In this document: positions 35,028 to 42,733 of the stretch, one piece after another
Position numbering within the stretch: position 1 is the first letter of the stretch
Layout: each line of letters begins with the position of its first letter
Assembly: GCA_023230855.1 (NCBI GenBank)
Contig: JALNWQ010000005.1
Location: forward strand, 1-64,000
Direction of reading: 5' to 3'
Length of the DNA stretch: 64,000 bases
Origin: Solirubrobacteraceae bacterium
GTDB taxonomy: Bacteria; Actinomycetota; Thermoleophilia; Solirubrobacterales; Solirubrobacteraceae
Made by a program: the position numbers and the translations under genes
The notes under the pieces: model-generated
Databases searched by the model: none
What the model saw: only the letters and a program-made list of their open reading frames with translations
What the model was told of the DNA's origin: nothing

Positions 35028-37211
35028 TCAGGCGGACACCCAGAAGATCCAGGCGAACATCGCCCAGACGAAGGCGAGCGTCTGCGCGACCGGGTTCGGC
35101 GCGGGCGCGGGCTCCGGCTCGGGCTCGGGCTCGGGCTCGGGCTCCGGGTCGGGCGCGGGCGGCGGCTCGTCGGCGACGACCTTCAGCAGCCGCGGGGCGT
35201 CGTCCAGCGGGATCTCGACGGTGACTTCGTCGCGGCCGCGGTCGACGACGTCCACCGTCACGTCCTCGTCGCGCAGCGGGTCGTAGGCGCTGACCTCGGC
35301 CCCCGCCCCGTCGACGCCGCCGATCCGCAGGCGGAACGCCTGCTCGGGCATGGCGTAGCGATCGGGATCGTCGGCGGCCAGGTCCGGACGGTAGGCGTGC
35401 GACAGGTCGCGGGTCATGACGTACGTCGGGATCGCGAACTCGCGCTCGCCGGTCTGGAACGGCAGGAACGCCACGACGTCGCGGTCGTGGAGCGCCGGTC
35501 GGCCCGACGTGCCGTCGCCCTCGAACTGGACGCCGCCGTGGCGGTCGGCGACCGAGCGCAGCTCGAGCTCGCGCGGCGCGGCGTCGTGGCGGGGCATCCG
35601 GTCCACGAGTCGGCCGACGGCCTCGAGGGCCGGGCCGGCGTCGGGGTCCTCGGCGTCCGGGTCGTCGAAGAACGACGGCGGGACGAGGTCCCACGGCTCG
35701 TGGTCGGCGGCGGTGTAGAGCGTGACGAGGCTCGCGCCCTTGTTGACGTAGGCGACGATCGATCGCAGCGCGGCCTTGGCCTGCATCGCGCGCCGCGCGG
35801 CGCCGGCGACCCCGGTCCCGGTCGGGTCGACGCCGGTCTCGGTGATCCACGTCTGCAGCGGCTCGCCGTCGGCGCCGGGGACGTCGCGCCCGTGCTCCAC
35901 GTCGCCGATCCGGGTGGTGATCGGCGACAGGTCGCGGATGATGTGCTCGGTCTGGGTCGCCGTCAAGTAGTACTCCGGCAGCATCGCGGCGTACGTCGGC
36001 GTGAACGTCTCGCGCCACAGCCCGTCGATCCAGCGCCCGCCGTTGGGCTTGCCGTCGGCGTCGATCGAGCTCACCGACGGGTTGTCGGTGGGGATGTCGC
36101 CGGGGAACCGGTAGATCGGTCGCGGCTGGTACGGGTGCTTGTCGAGCGCGGTGAGCCCGGGCGGCGACGTGGCCGGGGACGAGAACGGGGTCTGGTTGGC
36201 GAACCCGTCGCCGATCCCCATGTCGTCGCTCGCGCCCGGGGCGACCCGCAGCGCGGCCACGGTCCGCTCGAGGATCGCGTCGGTCGTGGAGCCCGTCCCG
36301 CGCAGCTCGGCGGGAACCGGGTCGTAGTACACCTCGGGGTGGAGGAACGCCGAGCCGACCGTCAGCTCGTTCCACACCTCGACGTCGAACCCGTCGGCGC
36401 CGAGGACGTCGCGGGCGACGGCGGTCACCTCGCGGGCGTAGGTGAGCCAGCCCCCGAGCGTGTCCTCGAACGCCGGATTGGGGGCGCCGTCCGCGGTCCG
36501 CGGCGGGGCGAACGGGGCGTAGCGCAACGTCGTGACGCCGAGCTGCCCGGCGGGCACGCGGGCGGGGACCGGTCGCGACAGCTCGATCGTCGTCCCGTCC
36601 AGGGCGGTGACGATGAAGAGCCCGGCGACCCCGGCGAAGTCGAACCCGGTCCGCCCCACCACGATGTGGTCGACGTCGTCGGGGTGGACGGTGGCGGTGC
36701 GCTGCCCGCTCTCGACCGGCGCGGTGATCCGCACGTGCGCGCGGCGGGCGGGGCCCGGCTCGTGCTCGTTGGCGTTGAGGAGGATGAGGGGCCGCAGGCC
36801 GCCGTCGCGGAGCGCCTCGAGCTGCTCGACGAGCGCCTGACGGTCCGACAGCTCCGTCGGGTCGTCGTAGGACATCGCGTCCCAGCCGACCTCGATCCGG
36901 GCCCGGGCGAACCCGTGGTCGCCGAGCAGCCGCGCGGTCGACGCGGCGTGCGGCGACCGGACGTTGAAGTTGATCCCGATCGCGTCGTGGAGCCGCGACG
37001 ACGGTCGGGTGTCGAGGTAGGCCCGCCACGGCTGCAGCCAGTGGGAGCGCTGTCCGAACTCCAGGGCCGTCTGCTGGCGCGGGTCGATCGGGTCCTCGAG
37101 CGTCGTCCACTCGGCGGCGCCGGCCGTCGGCGCGAGCGTCGTGGCGGCGACGCCGGTCAGGACGAGGACGCGGGCGAGTCGTCGGCGGAGGCGGGGGGTG
37201 GCGGCGGGCAT
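35028..37211 (-). CDS. Secreted clan GH-A glycosidase-like protein with C-terminal membrane tail
   Basis: 727 residues. Signal peptide: RLARVLVLTGVAATTLAPTAGA. The catalytic part (about 60-560) has TIM-barrel features: HDAIGINFNVRSP, GFARARIEVGWDAM, LRPLILLNANEHEPG, the acid/base pair N-E in VEVWNELTVGS (Glu near 278) and a nucleophile-type Glu in TWITETGVDP (near 457). The NE...TE spacing fits clan GH-A families such as GH39 or GH5. A beta-sandwich follows, then an EPEPEP linker and a hydrophobic tail (TLAFVWAMFAWIFWVSA) that should anchor it outside the membrane. Substrate unknown; a surface glycan is likely by context. Confidence 0.65.
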   Translation of the reverse strand: MPAATPRLRRRLARVLVLTGVAATTLAPTAGAAEWTTLEDPIDPRQQTALEFGQRSHWLQPWRAYLDTRPSSRLHDAIGINFNVRSPHAASTARLLGDHGFARARIEVGWDAMSYDDPTELSDRQALVEQLEALRDGGLRPLILLNANEHEPGPARRAHVRITAPVESGQRTATVHPDDVDHIVVGRTGFDFAGVAGLFIVTALDGTTIELSRPVPARVPAGQLGVTTLRYAPFAPPRTADGAPNPAFEDTLGGWLTYAREVTAVARDVLGADGFDVEVWNELTVGSAFLHPEVYYDPVPAELRGTGSTTDAILERTVAALRVAPGASDDMGIGDGFANQTPFSSPATSPPGLTALDKHPYQPRPIYRFPGDIPTDNPSVSSIDADGKPNGGRWIDGLWRETFTPTYAAMLPEYYLTATQTEHIIRDLSPITTRIGDVEHGRDVPGADGEPLQTWITETGVDPTGTGVAGAARRAMQAKAALRSIVAYVNKGASLVTLYTAADHEPWDLVPPSFFDDPDAEDPDAGPALEAVGRLVDRMPRHDAAPRELELRSVADRHGGVQFEGDGTSGRPALHDRDVVAFLPFQTGEREFAIPTYVMTRDLSHAYRPDLAADDPDRYAMPEQAFRLRIGGVDGAGAEVSAYDPLRDEDVTVDVVDRGRDEVTVEIPLDDAPRLLKVVADEPPPAPDPEPEPEPEPEPEPAPAPNPVAQTLAFVWAMFAWIFWVSA

Positions 37212-37394
37212 CGGCTCGTTCTGTCGCGGGACGGTGTCGTCGTCGGACGGCCACGACCGTGCGACGGCACGCCGGGACCCCCGATCGTGCCGCGGAGGAC
37301 CCGCGACCCGGTCGAGATCATGGCAGCGCGCCCCGGCGCGGTGTGAACGATCCGCGGCGCGGACCTTGACCATGACATCGGTCGCCCGTCCGCG

Positions 37395-37409
37395 CCACGC
37401 AAGGCGTGG
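37395..37409. terminator. Hairpin between xerD and the glycosidase gene
   Basis: CCACGC (37395-37400) and GCGTGG (37404-37409) pair around AAG, and flanking CGTCC/GGACG can extend the stem. It lies about 45 bases after the minus-strand xerD stop. No U-tract. Nothing else is visible in the 239-bp gap 37212-37450. Confidence 0.35.
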
Positions 37410-37450
37410 TGGACGGACGTCGGACCCGGGCCGAGGCGCGATCTCGACGA

Positions 37451-38416
37451 TCAGGCGTGCGTCGCGCGGGGGTGCGCGGCGCGGTACACGTCCTGCAGCC
37501 GCTCGGCCGACAGGTGCGTGTAGATCTGCGTCGTCGCGATGTCGGCATGGCCGAGCATCTCCTGCAGGGTCCGCAGGTCGCAGCCCCCGGCGAGCAGGTG
37601 CGTGGCGAAGCTGTGGCGCAGGGTGTGCGGGCTCATGCGGCCCTCGAGCCCGGCGCTGCGCGCGTGGCGCTGCACGATCTTGTAGAGCCCCTGGCGGCTC
37701 AGTCGGCCGCCGCGTGAGTTGAGGAACAGCGCCGGCTCGCTGCCGACGCCGACGAGGGTGGGGCGCGCCTCGACGAGGTAGCTGCGCACCGCGGTGACCG
37801 CCCGGCCGCCGACCGGCACGATCCGCTCCTTGCGGCCCTTGCCGTGGGCGCGCAGCAGCCCCTCCTGCAGGTCGACCGTGCCGACGTCGAGGCCGGTCGC
37901 CTCGCTCGCCCGCAGGCCGCAGGCGTACATGAGCTCCAGGAGCGCCGCGTCGCGCAGCGCCAGCGGGGTGCGCTCGCCGTGGAGCGTCGGCATCGCCAGG
38001 AGCTTGGCGACCTCGGCCCGGGTGAGGACCTTCGGCAGCTGCTCGCGCTTGCGCGGGCCGCGGAGGTCGGCGGTCGGGTCGTCCTCGCGCAGGCCCTCGC
38101 GGCGGACGTGGCGGTAGAAGCTGCGCAGGCACGCGGCCTTGCGCTGCACGGTCGCGGCGGCGGCCGCGCGGCGCGGCGTGCCGTCCGGGTTGACGCCCCC
38201 GGCCGCCAGGTCGTCGAGGAACGCCGCGACGTCGTCGGCTCCGGCGGTCGCGATCTCGGCGTCACGCAGGACGAGGAACGCCGCGAACTGCTGCAGGTCC
38301 GACCGGTACGCGTCGAGCGTGTTGCGCGACAGGCCGCGCTCGAACTCGAGGTACGCGAGGAAGTCCTGGACGACCTCGGGACGGGGTGGCCCGGCGGGAG
38401 CGGTGGCGTGCGACAT
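37451..38416 (-). CDS. xerD: Tyrosine recombinase XerD
   Basis: 321 residues. N-terminal SAM-like domain (QDFLAYLEFERGLSRNTLDAYRSDL) and complete catalytic set: Arg in CGLRASEATGLDV (near 170), Lys in HGKGRKERIVPVGG, H-x-x-R in SPHTLRHSFATHLL, His in LGHADIATTQIY and the tyrosine nucleophile in IYTHLSAERLQDVY. Length and motif wording match XerD/XerC, which resolve chromosome dimers at dif, rather than phage integrases. The ATG at 38416 is used although an in-frame ATG exists 39 codons upstream in low-complexity sequence. It is divergent from the GT4 at 38543. Confidence 0.9.
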   Translation of the reverse strand: MSHATAPAGPPRPEVVQDFLAYLEFERGLSRNTLDAYRSDLQQFAAFLVLRDAEIATAGADDVAAFLDDLAAGGVNPDGTPRRAAAAATVQRKAACLRSFYRHVRREGLREDDPTADLRGPRKREQLPKVLTRAEVAKLLAMPTLHGERTPLALRDAALLELMYACGLRASEATGLDVGTVDLQEGLLRAHGKGRKERIVPVGGRAVTAVRSYLVEARPTLVGVGSEPALFLNSRGGRLSRQGLYKIVQRHARSAGLEGRMSPHTLRHSFATHLLAGGCDLRTLQEMLGHADIATTQIYTHLSAERLQDVYRAAHPRATHA

Positions 38417-38530
38417 CGACACCGCCCGGGTTCGCTGCCCGTCTCGGCGATCCCTGCCGTCTGCAACGGGGCGTGCGCGACCGCCGGGGCCCGGCGACGC
38501 GGTCGTCACAGCCGACGGGACCGGCTCGGG

Positions 38531-38536
38531 CATACT
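38531..38536 (+). promoter_or_regulatory. -10 hexamer CATACT, leaderless type
   Basis: CATACT ends 6 bases before the GTG at 38543 and defines that start for the GT4 gene. Confidence 0.5.
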
Positions 38537-38542
38537 GGCGGC

Positions 38543-39667
38543 GTGTCACCCCATCCGCACCCACCGTCGGCGGGCGGGCCCGCGCCGCGGTGGGCGATCT
38601 CGCACGACTTCGCGTTCGACTTCGGCGGCGCGGAGCGGGTGACGGCGCTGCTGGCGTCCGACGTGCTGCCCGACGCCCCGGTGCTGCTGCTCGGCGGCGA
38701 CCCGGAGGTCATCGAGCGGATGGGGATCGCCGACCGGGTGCGGTTCATGCTGCCACGGTCGCTCGTCACCGCCGGCTCGTACCGCACGACGTCGCTCGCG
38801 CTGTCGCCGCGGCTCACGTGGCGGCGTGCGTGGCCCGGCCCGCTGCTGGCGTCGTCGTACGCGATGGCGCACTGGATCCGCGCCCGCGGGGAGACGGTCG
38901 TGTACTGCCACTCGCCGCTCCGCCACGCCTGGGCGCCGGACGACTACCTCGCGAGCGCGTCGGGGTTGACCGCGGTCGGGTTCCGGGCCGCCGTCGGGCC
39001 ACTGCGGTGGGCGGACCGGCGGGCGGCGGGGCGCGCGGGCCGCTACGTCGCCACGAGCCACAACGTCCGGGATCGCATCGCCGGCGCGTACGGCCGCCAC
39101 GACGTCCCGATCGTGCCGCCGCCGACGGACACGGAGCGGTTCGCGCCCGGCGCCGAGCGCCGACGGGCGGGACGGTTCCTCCTCGCCGGACGCCTCGTCG
39201 AGCCGTACAAGCGGGTCGGACTGGCGCTCGACGCGTTCGCCGCGCGTCCCGACCTGGAGCTCGTCGTCGCCGGCGACGGCCGCGACGCCGCCGCGCTCCG
39301 GCGCCGGGCCCCGGGCAACGCGACGTTCGTCGGCCACGTCGACGAGGTCGAGCTGGCCCGCCTCATGCGCGAGTCGACGGCGCTGCTCTTCCCCAGCCGC
39401 GACGACTTCGGAATGGTGCCCGTGGAGGCGATGGCCACCGGCACCCCCGTCGTCGCGTTCCGCGGCGGCGGGGCGGTCGACACCGTGGTCGACGGCGTCA
39501 CCGGCACGTTCTTCGACCGTCCCGTGGTGGAGGACGTCGTGCGCGCGCTCGACGTCGCCGCCGCGACGACGTGGGACCACGACGCGATCGTCGCGCACGC
39601 CGAGCGGTTCGGGGCCGCCCGGTTCGTCGACGCGATGCGGACGCTGCTGGGGCTCGGGCCCGCCTGA
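38543..39667 (+). CDS. Family 4 glycosyltransferase
   Basis: 374 residues, GTG start. The GT-B fold is clear: the N-terminal loop FDFGGAERVTALLASDV, the middle VVYCHSPLRHAW, and the donor domain starting FLLAGRLVEPYKRVGLALDAF, with LLFPSRDDFGMVPVEAMATGTPVVAF as the E-x7-E donor site (split here by its parts). The wording YCHSPLR and PSRDDFGMVPVEAM matches mannosyl/rhamnosyl-transferases of the WbaZ/PimB-like group. It is probably transcribed as a leaderless mRNA. It converges with the GT4 at 39707 with a 39-bp gap. Donor inferred, acceptor unknown. Confidence 0.85.
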   Translation: MSPHPHPPSAGGPAPRWAISHDFAFDFGGAERVTALLASDVLPDAPVLLLGGDPEVIERMGIADRVRFMLPRSLVTAGSYRTTSLALSPRLTWRRAWPGPLLASSYAMAHWIRARGETVVYCHSPLRHAWAPDDYLASASGLTAVGFRAAVGPLRWADRRAAGRAGRYVATSHNVRDRIAGAYGRHDVPIVPPPTDTERFAPGAERRRAGRFLLAGRLVEPYKRVGLALDAFAARPDLELVVAGDGRDAAALRRRAPGNATFVGHVDEVELARLMRESTALLFPSRDDFGMVPVEAMATGTPVVAFRGGGAVDTVVDGVTGTFFDRPVVEDVVRALDVAAATTWDHDAIVAHAERFGAARFVDAMRTLLGLGPA

Positions 39668-39706
39668 CGGGGTCCTCGGTCGGCCGCTCCCCTCCCCCGC
39701 GCCGGG

Positions 39707-40900
39707 TCAGCGGACGTCGGCGAGGAACCGGTCGTAGAGGTCGACGAACCCGGCCGCGGCGACCGGCGGCGAGAACCGCTCGACGGTGGTCAGCGCGTTC
39801 GTCGCCAGGCGCACCCGCAGTGCGTGGTCGTCCGCGAGCAGCCGCAGGCGCTCCGCGAGCGCCTCGACGTCGCCGGGCGGGTAGGTCAGGCCGTCGACGC
39901 CGGGCGTGACGTGCTCGCTGTGGCCGCCCTCGTTCGTCGAGATCGTCGGGACCCCGGCCGCCATCGCCTCGGGGACGACCGTCACGAGCGGGTCGGCGCT
40001 CACCGACGCGTGGACGAGGACGTCGAGCCGCTCGAGCTCTCCCGGGACGTCGGACGTGTGCCCCACCCAGTCGACGCGGTCCGCGATTCCCAGCTCCTCC
40101 CCGAGCGCCCGGACCGACGCGGCGTACTCGTCCTCGCCGAACAGCGCCGCGCCGATCATCCGGGCGCGCACGTCCCCTGTCGGGAACGCCCGGGCGAACG
40201 CCCGCAGGAACACGTCCTGGCCCTTCCACGCCGTGAGCCGTCCCACCATCCCGATCCGGGTGACGGCCGGCGCCTGCGGACGCGGCTCGGCGCGCGGCGG
40301 CACGACCGGCTGGATCCGGATCGCCGACCGCACCCCGCGCCGACGTCGGGCGATCGTGTCGAGCGTCGCCCACGACGGGGCGAGCACCATGTCCGGCGTC
40401 CACGCCGCCGCGTGACGGATGAACGCCACCGCCGGCCCGGGCAGGTAGCCCCGGTCGATCTGGTTGTAGACGTTCCAGATCACCGGGACGCCCGCGAGGC
40501 GCGCCGCGGCGGTGCCGTACACCCCGGCCTTCATCGAGATCGTGTGGACGACGTCCGGACGCAGCGCCCGCAGCCGTCGTCGCAGCCACGCGACGTAGCG
40601 CACGGTGTCGAGCGCCCCGACGACGAGGTCGCCGCGACCGGCGGCGCCGACGCGGTCCTTCGACAACGCGCGTGACCGCTCCGGCATCGGCAGCACCTCG
40701 ACGGTGGCCCCGACGTCGCGGAACGCGCCGACGAGCGGCCCGTCCTGGGCCAGGATGACCGTGGCGTCGATCGCGTCGGTGGCGGCGAGCAACCGGACGA
40801 TGCCGATCTCGGCCCCGGCCATCTGCGCGGCGTGCGACAGATAGACGACGCGGATCGGCCGGCGGGCCCGGCGGGTGGACGGCGACGGGTCGGCGCTCAC
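39707..40900 (-). CDS. Family 4 glycosyltransferase
   Basis: 397 residues. The N-terminal Rossmann domain starts IRVVYLSHAAQMAGAEIGIV (GGAE-like loop present as MAGAE). The donor domain has IGMVGRLTAWKGQDVFLRAF and the E-x7-E-like VVPEAMAAGVPTISTNEGGHSE. The start is GTG at 40900, seven bases after a TACGGT hexamer, rather than the ATG 24 codons upstream. It is divergent from the BY-kinase operon (41045 onward), sharing a 144-bp control region that contains paired TGGTCAC sites. It probably adds a sugar during assembly of the exopolysaccharide repeat unit. Confidence 0.85.
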   Translation of the reverse strand: MSADPSPSTRRARRPIRVVYLSHAAQMAGAEIGIVRLLAATDAIDATVILAQDGPLVGAFRDVGATVEVLPMPERSRALSKDRVGAAGRGDLVVGALDTVRYVAWLRRRLRALRPDVVHTISMKAGVYGTAAARLAGVPVIWNVYNQIDRGYLPGPAVAFIRHAAAWTPDMVLAPSWATLDTIARRRRGVRSAIRIQPVVPPRAEPRPQAPAVTRIGMVGRLTAWKGQDVFLRAFARAFPTGDVRARMIGAALFGEDEYAASVRALGEELGIADRVDWVGHTSDVPGELERLDVLVHASVSADPLVTVVPEAMAAGVPTISTNEGGHSEHVTPGVDGLTYPPGDVEALAERLRLLADDHALRVRLATNALTTVERFSPPVAAAGFVDLYDRFLADVR

Positions 40901-40907
40901 GTGGCGG

Positions 40908-40913
40908 ACCGTA
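40908..40913 (-). promoter_or_regulatory. -10 hexamer TACGGT, leaderless type
   Basis: On the minus strand TACGGT is followed by seven bases and the GTG at 40900. It sets the start of the GT4 gene. Confidence 0.5.
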
Positions 40914-40969
40914 GCCCGTCGGGCCGTCGGGCGCGAGTCCACCGTGTCACGAGCCCGGTCGACGGGACG

Positions 40970-40995
40970 CACGTGGTCACCGGTTGGTCACGTGA
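40970..40995. promoter_or_regulatory. Paired TGGTCAC sites and TCACGTGA palindrome upstream of the BY-kinase operon
   Basis: TGGTCAC occurs at 40974-40980 and 40985-40991, exactly 11 bp apart (one helical turn). CACGTG occurs at 40970-40975 and 40989-40994; the second lies in the perfect 8-bp palindrome TCACGTGA. The cluster is about 36-60 bp upstream of the -10 hexamer at 41031, where activators usually bind. Confidence 0.45.
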
Positions 40996-41030
40996 TCCGA
41001 AAAATGGGTCCGCGCCGACGTGCGGGCCGA

Positions 41031-41036
41031 TAGCCT
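41031..41036 (+). promoter_or_regulatory. -10 hexamer TAGCCT of the BY-kinase operon
   Basis: TAGCCT ends 8 bases before GTG at 41045, the first codon of an 18-codon ORF that leads into the BY-kinase gene. Confidence 0.5.
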
Positions 41037-41044
41037 CTCGGCGC

Positions 41045-41101
41045 GTGAGGACCGAACGTCTCCCCGGCCCCCGCCCGTCACAGGATCCCATCACCCGATG
41101 A
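41045..41101 (+). CDS. Leaderless 18-codon upstream ORF coupled to the BY-kinase gene
   Basis: GTG at 41045 lies 8 bases after TAGCCT. Eighteen codons encode a Pro/Arg-rich peptide (starts MRTERLPGPRP), ending in TGA at 41099-41101. The TGA overlaps the BY-kinase ATG at 41098 (ATGA). No Shine-Dalgarno sequence precedes that ATG, so ribosomes that finish this ORF probably start the kinase by termination-reinitiation. A second ORF of the same length and arrangement is at 51252. The peptide itself may have no function. Assignment is inference from geometry. Confidence 0.4.
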   Translation: MRTERLPGPRPSQDPITR

Positions 41102-42681
41102 GCGCACCCAACGACCGGGGCACGACCCCGGCCACCGAGCCCGGCGACAGCGACCTGGGGACCCTCCTGGCGATGCTCCGCCGCCGCGCGGCGCTCATCA
41201 TCGCCACCGCACTCCTGACCGTCGCCGTGGCGGTCGGGCTGTCGGCGATCCAGGAGCCGCAGTACGAGAGCACGTCGTCGGTCGTGTACCGGCCCTACGG
41301 CCTCGACTCGCAGATCACCCAGCTGCCGATCGAGGTGTCGATCGACGCGACCCGGTCGGCGCAGACGAACCTCAGCCTCATCACGCTCGAGGCGGTCCGG
41401 CAGCGCGCCGCGACGCGACTCGGCGGCGACCTCACCGCCGACGACCTCGACGGTCGGACCGAGATCAAGGCGACGAACGAGTCCAACCTCATCGAGATCA
41501 CCGCCACCGGCGACAGCGCCGCCGAGGCGAAGCGGATCGCGGACACCGTCGCGCTGTCGTACGTCGAGTTCCGGCGCGACCAGGTCCGGCGCGACATCCG
41601 CCGGGCGATCAGCGGCATCCGCGACCAGCTCGACAAGCTCGATCGGCAGAACGCGACCGCCGCCCAGACGCGGGACTTCCGCACGACGCTGCGGCGGCTC
41701 GAGCTCCTCGACGCGATCCAGCGTGGTGACGTCGAGGTCGCCCAGCGCGGGTCGCTCGCCGACGACCCCTCGTCGCCGAAGCCTGTCCGCAACGGCATCA
41801 TCGCGCTGTTCGTCGGGCTCATGCTCGGCGTCGCGCTGGCGTTCGGCGCCGAGCAGCTCGACCGCCGGTTCCGCACGAGCGACGAGCTCGAGGACGCCGT
41901 CGGGTCGCCGGTGATCGCGGTGGTGCCCAAGTCGAAGCAGCTCGCGGACCGCGACGGCTGGGGCCACGGGATCGGCGGGGGCGAGCAGGAGGGATTCCGC
42001 CTGCTGCGGGCCAACCTCGACGCCCGCTCGATCGGGGGCTCGCCGCGGTCGCTCATGGTGACGTCGGACGAGCCCGAGGCGGGCAAGACGACGGTGTCGC
42101 TGCAGCTCGGGATCGCCGCCGCCGCGGCCGGCAAGCGCGTGCTGCTCGTCGAGGCCGACCTGCGCCGCGGGTCGCTCGGGCCGACGCTCGGCATCCCGGC
42201 CGACACTCCGGGCCTCGCCGATCTGCTGCAGGCCCCCGACGTCGACGACCTCCGCGCCGCCCGCGACGCGGCGGGCCTCGTCACGCAGTGGACCCACGAC
42301 CCCGAGGTCACCGACCCCGCGCCGCGTCGGACCGAGGGGTCGCTCCAGATCCTCCTGGCCGGCCGGTCGAGCGCCGACGCGAACGAGCTGATCCAGTCGC
42401 CGCGGTTCGCCACCCTGCTCGAGCAGGCGACCGAGGACTTCGACCTCGTCATCGTCGACACCCCGCCGATCGGGGTGGTCGCCGACGCGATCCCGATCAC
42501 CGGCCTCGTCGACGGGGTGCTGCTCGTCGTGCGGCTGCGTCGCGACTCGCGCCGTGCGGTGGTGCGTCTCACCGGCACGTTGCGACGGCTCGACGTGCGG
42601 ATCCTCGGGGTCGTGGCGACGTTCGGCACCTCACGTGACGACCGGTACCGCGGTGGCTACCACGGCTACTACGGCACCTAG
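41098..42681 (+). CDS. Wzz/BY-kinase fusion: polysaccharide co-polymerase with tyrosine autokinase
   Basis: 527 residues. N-terminal Wzz part: helix 1 near 35-53 (RRAALIIATALLTVAVAVGL), outer domain with YESTSSVVYRP and coiled-coil RRAISGIRDQLDKLDRQ, helix 2 near 240-258 (NGIIALFVGLMLGVALAFGA). Cytoplasmic BY-kinase: Walker A in SDEPEAGKTTVSLQ (near 322-335), A' motif VLLVEADLRRG, Walker B LVIVDTPPI. The C-terminus ends in a tyrosine cluster (RYRGGYHGYYGT), the usual autophosphorylation tail. It controls chain length and export of exopolysaccharide, and is first in an operon with the polymerase, glf and others. Confidence 0.9.
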   Translation: MSAPNDRGTTPATEPGDSDLGTLLAMLRRRAALIIATALLTVAVAVGLSAIQEPQYESTSSVVYRPYGLDSQITQLPIEVSIDATRSAQTNLSLITLEAVRQRAATRLGGDLTADDLDGRTEIKATNESNLIEITATGDSAAEAKRIADTVALSYVEFRRDQVRRDIRRAISGIRDQLDKLDRQNATAAQTRDFRTTLRRLELLDAIQRGDVEVAQRGSLADDPSSPKPVRNGIIALFVGLMLGVALAFGAEQLDRRFRTSDELEDAVGSPVIAVVPKSKQLADRDGWGHGIGGGEQEGFRLLRANLDARSIGGSPRSLMVTSDEPEAGKTTVSLQLGIAAAAAGKRVLLVEADLRRGSLGPTLGIPADTPGLADLLQAPDVDDLRAARDAAGLVTQWTHDPEVTDPAPRRTEGSLQILLAGRSSADANELIQSPRFATLLEQATEDFDLVIVDTPPIGVVADAIPITGLVDGVLLVVRLRRDSRRAVVRLTGTLRRLDVRILGVVATFGTSRDDRYRGGYHGYYGT

Positions 42682-42733
42682 GCCGCTCCGCCGCCGGGTC
42701 CGCTGGCCCGGCGATCGCGCGGCGCGGCGCAGC

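Noticed and set aside
35100..35165. GGCTCG repeats at the glycosidase 3' part as a DNA repeat element
   Set aside because: They encode the EPEPEP spacer in frame; similar low-complexity spacers occur in other secreted proteins here.
37451..38416. Tyrosine recombinase as a phage or island integrase
   Set aside because: Length and active-site wording match XerD; no phage genes or attachment-site duplication nearby.
41295..42629. Long open frame antisense to the BY-kinase gene, and many similar antisense frames elsewhere
   Set aside because: Arg/Ser/Pro-rich translations without motifs, explained by third-position G+C of the true gene.
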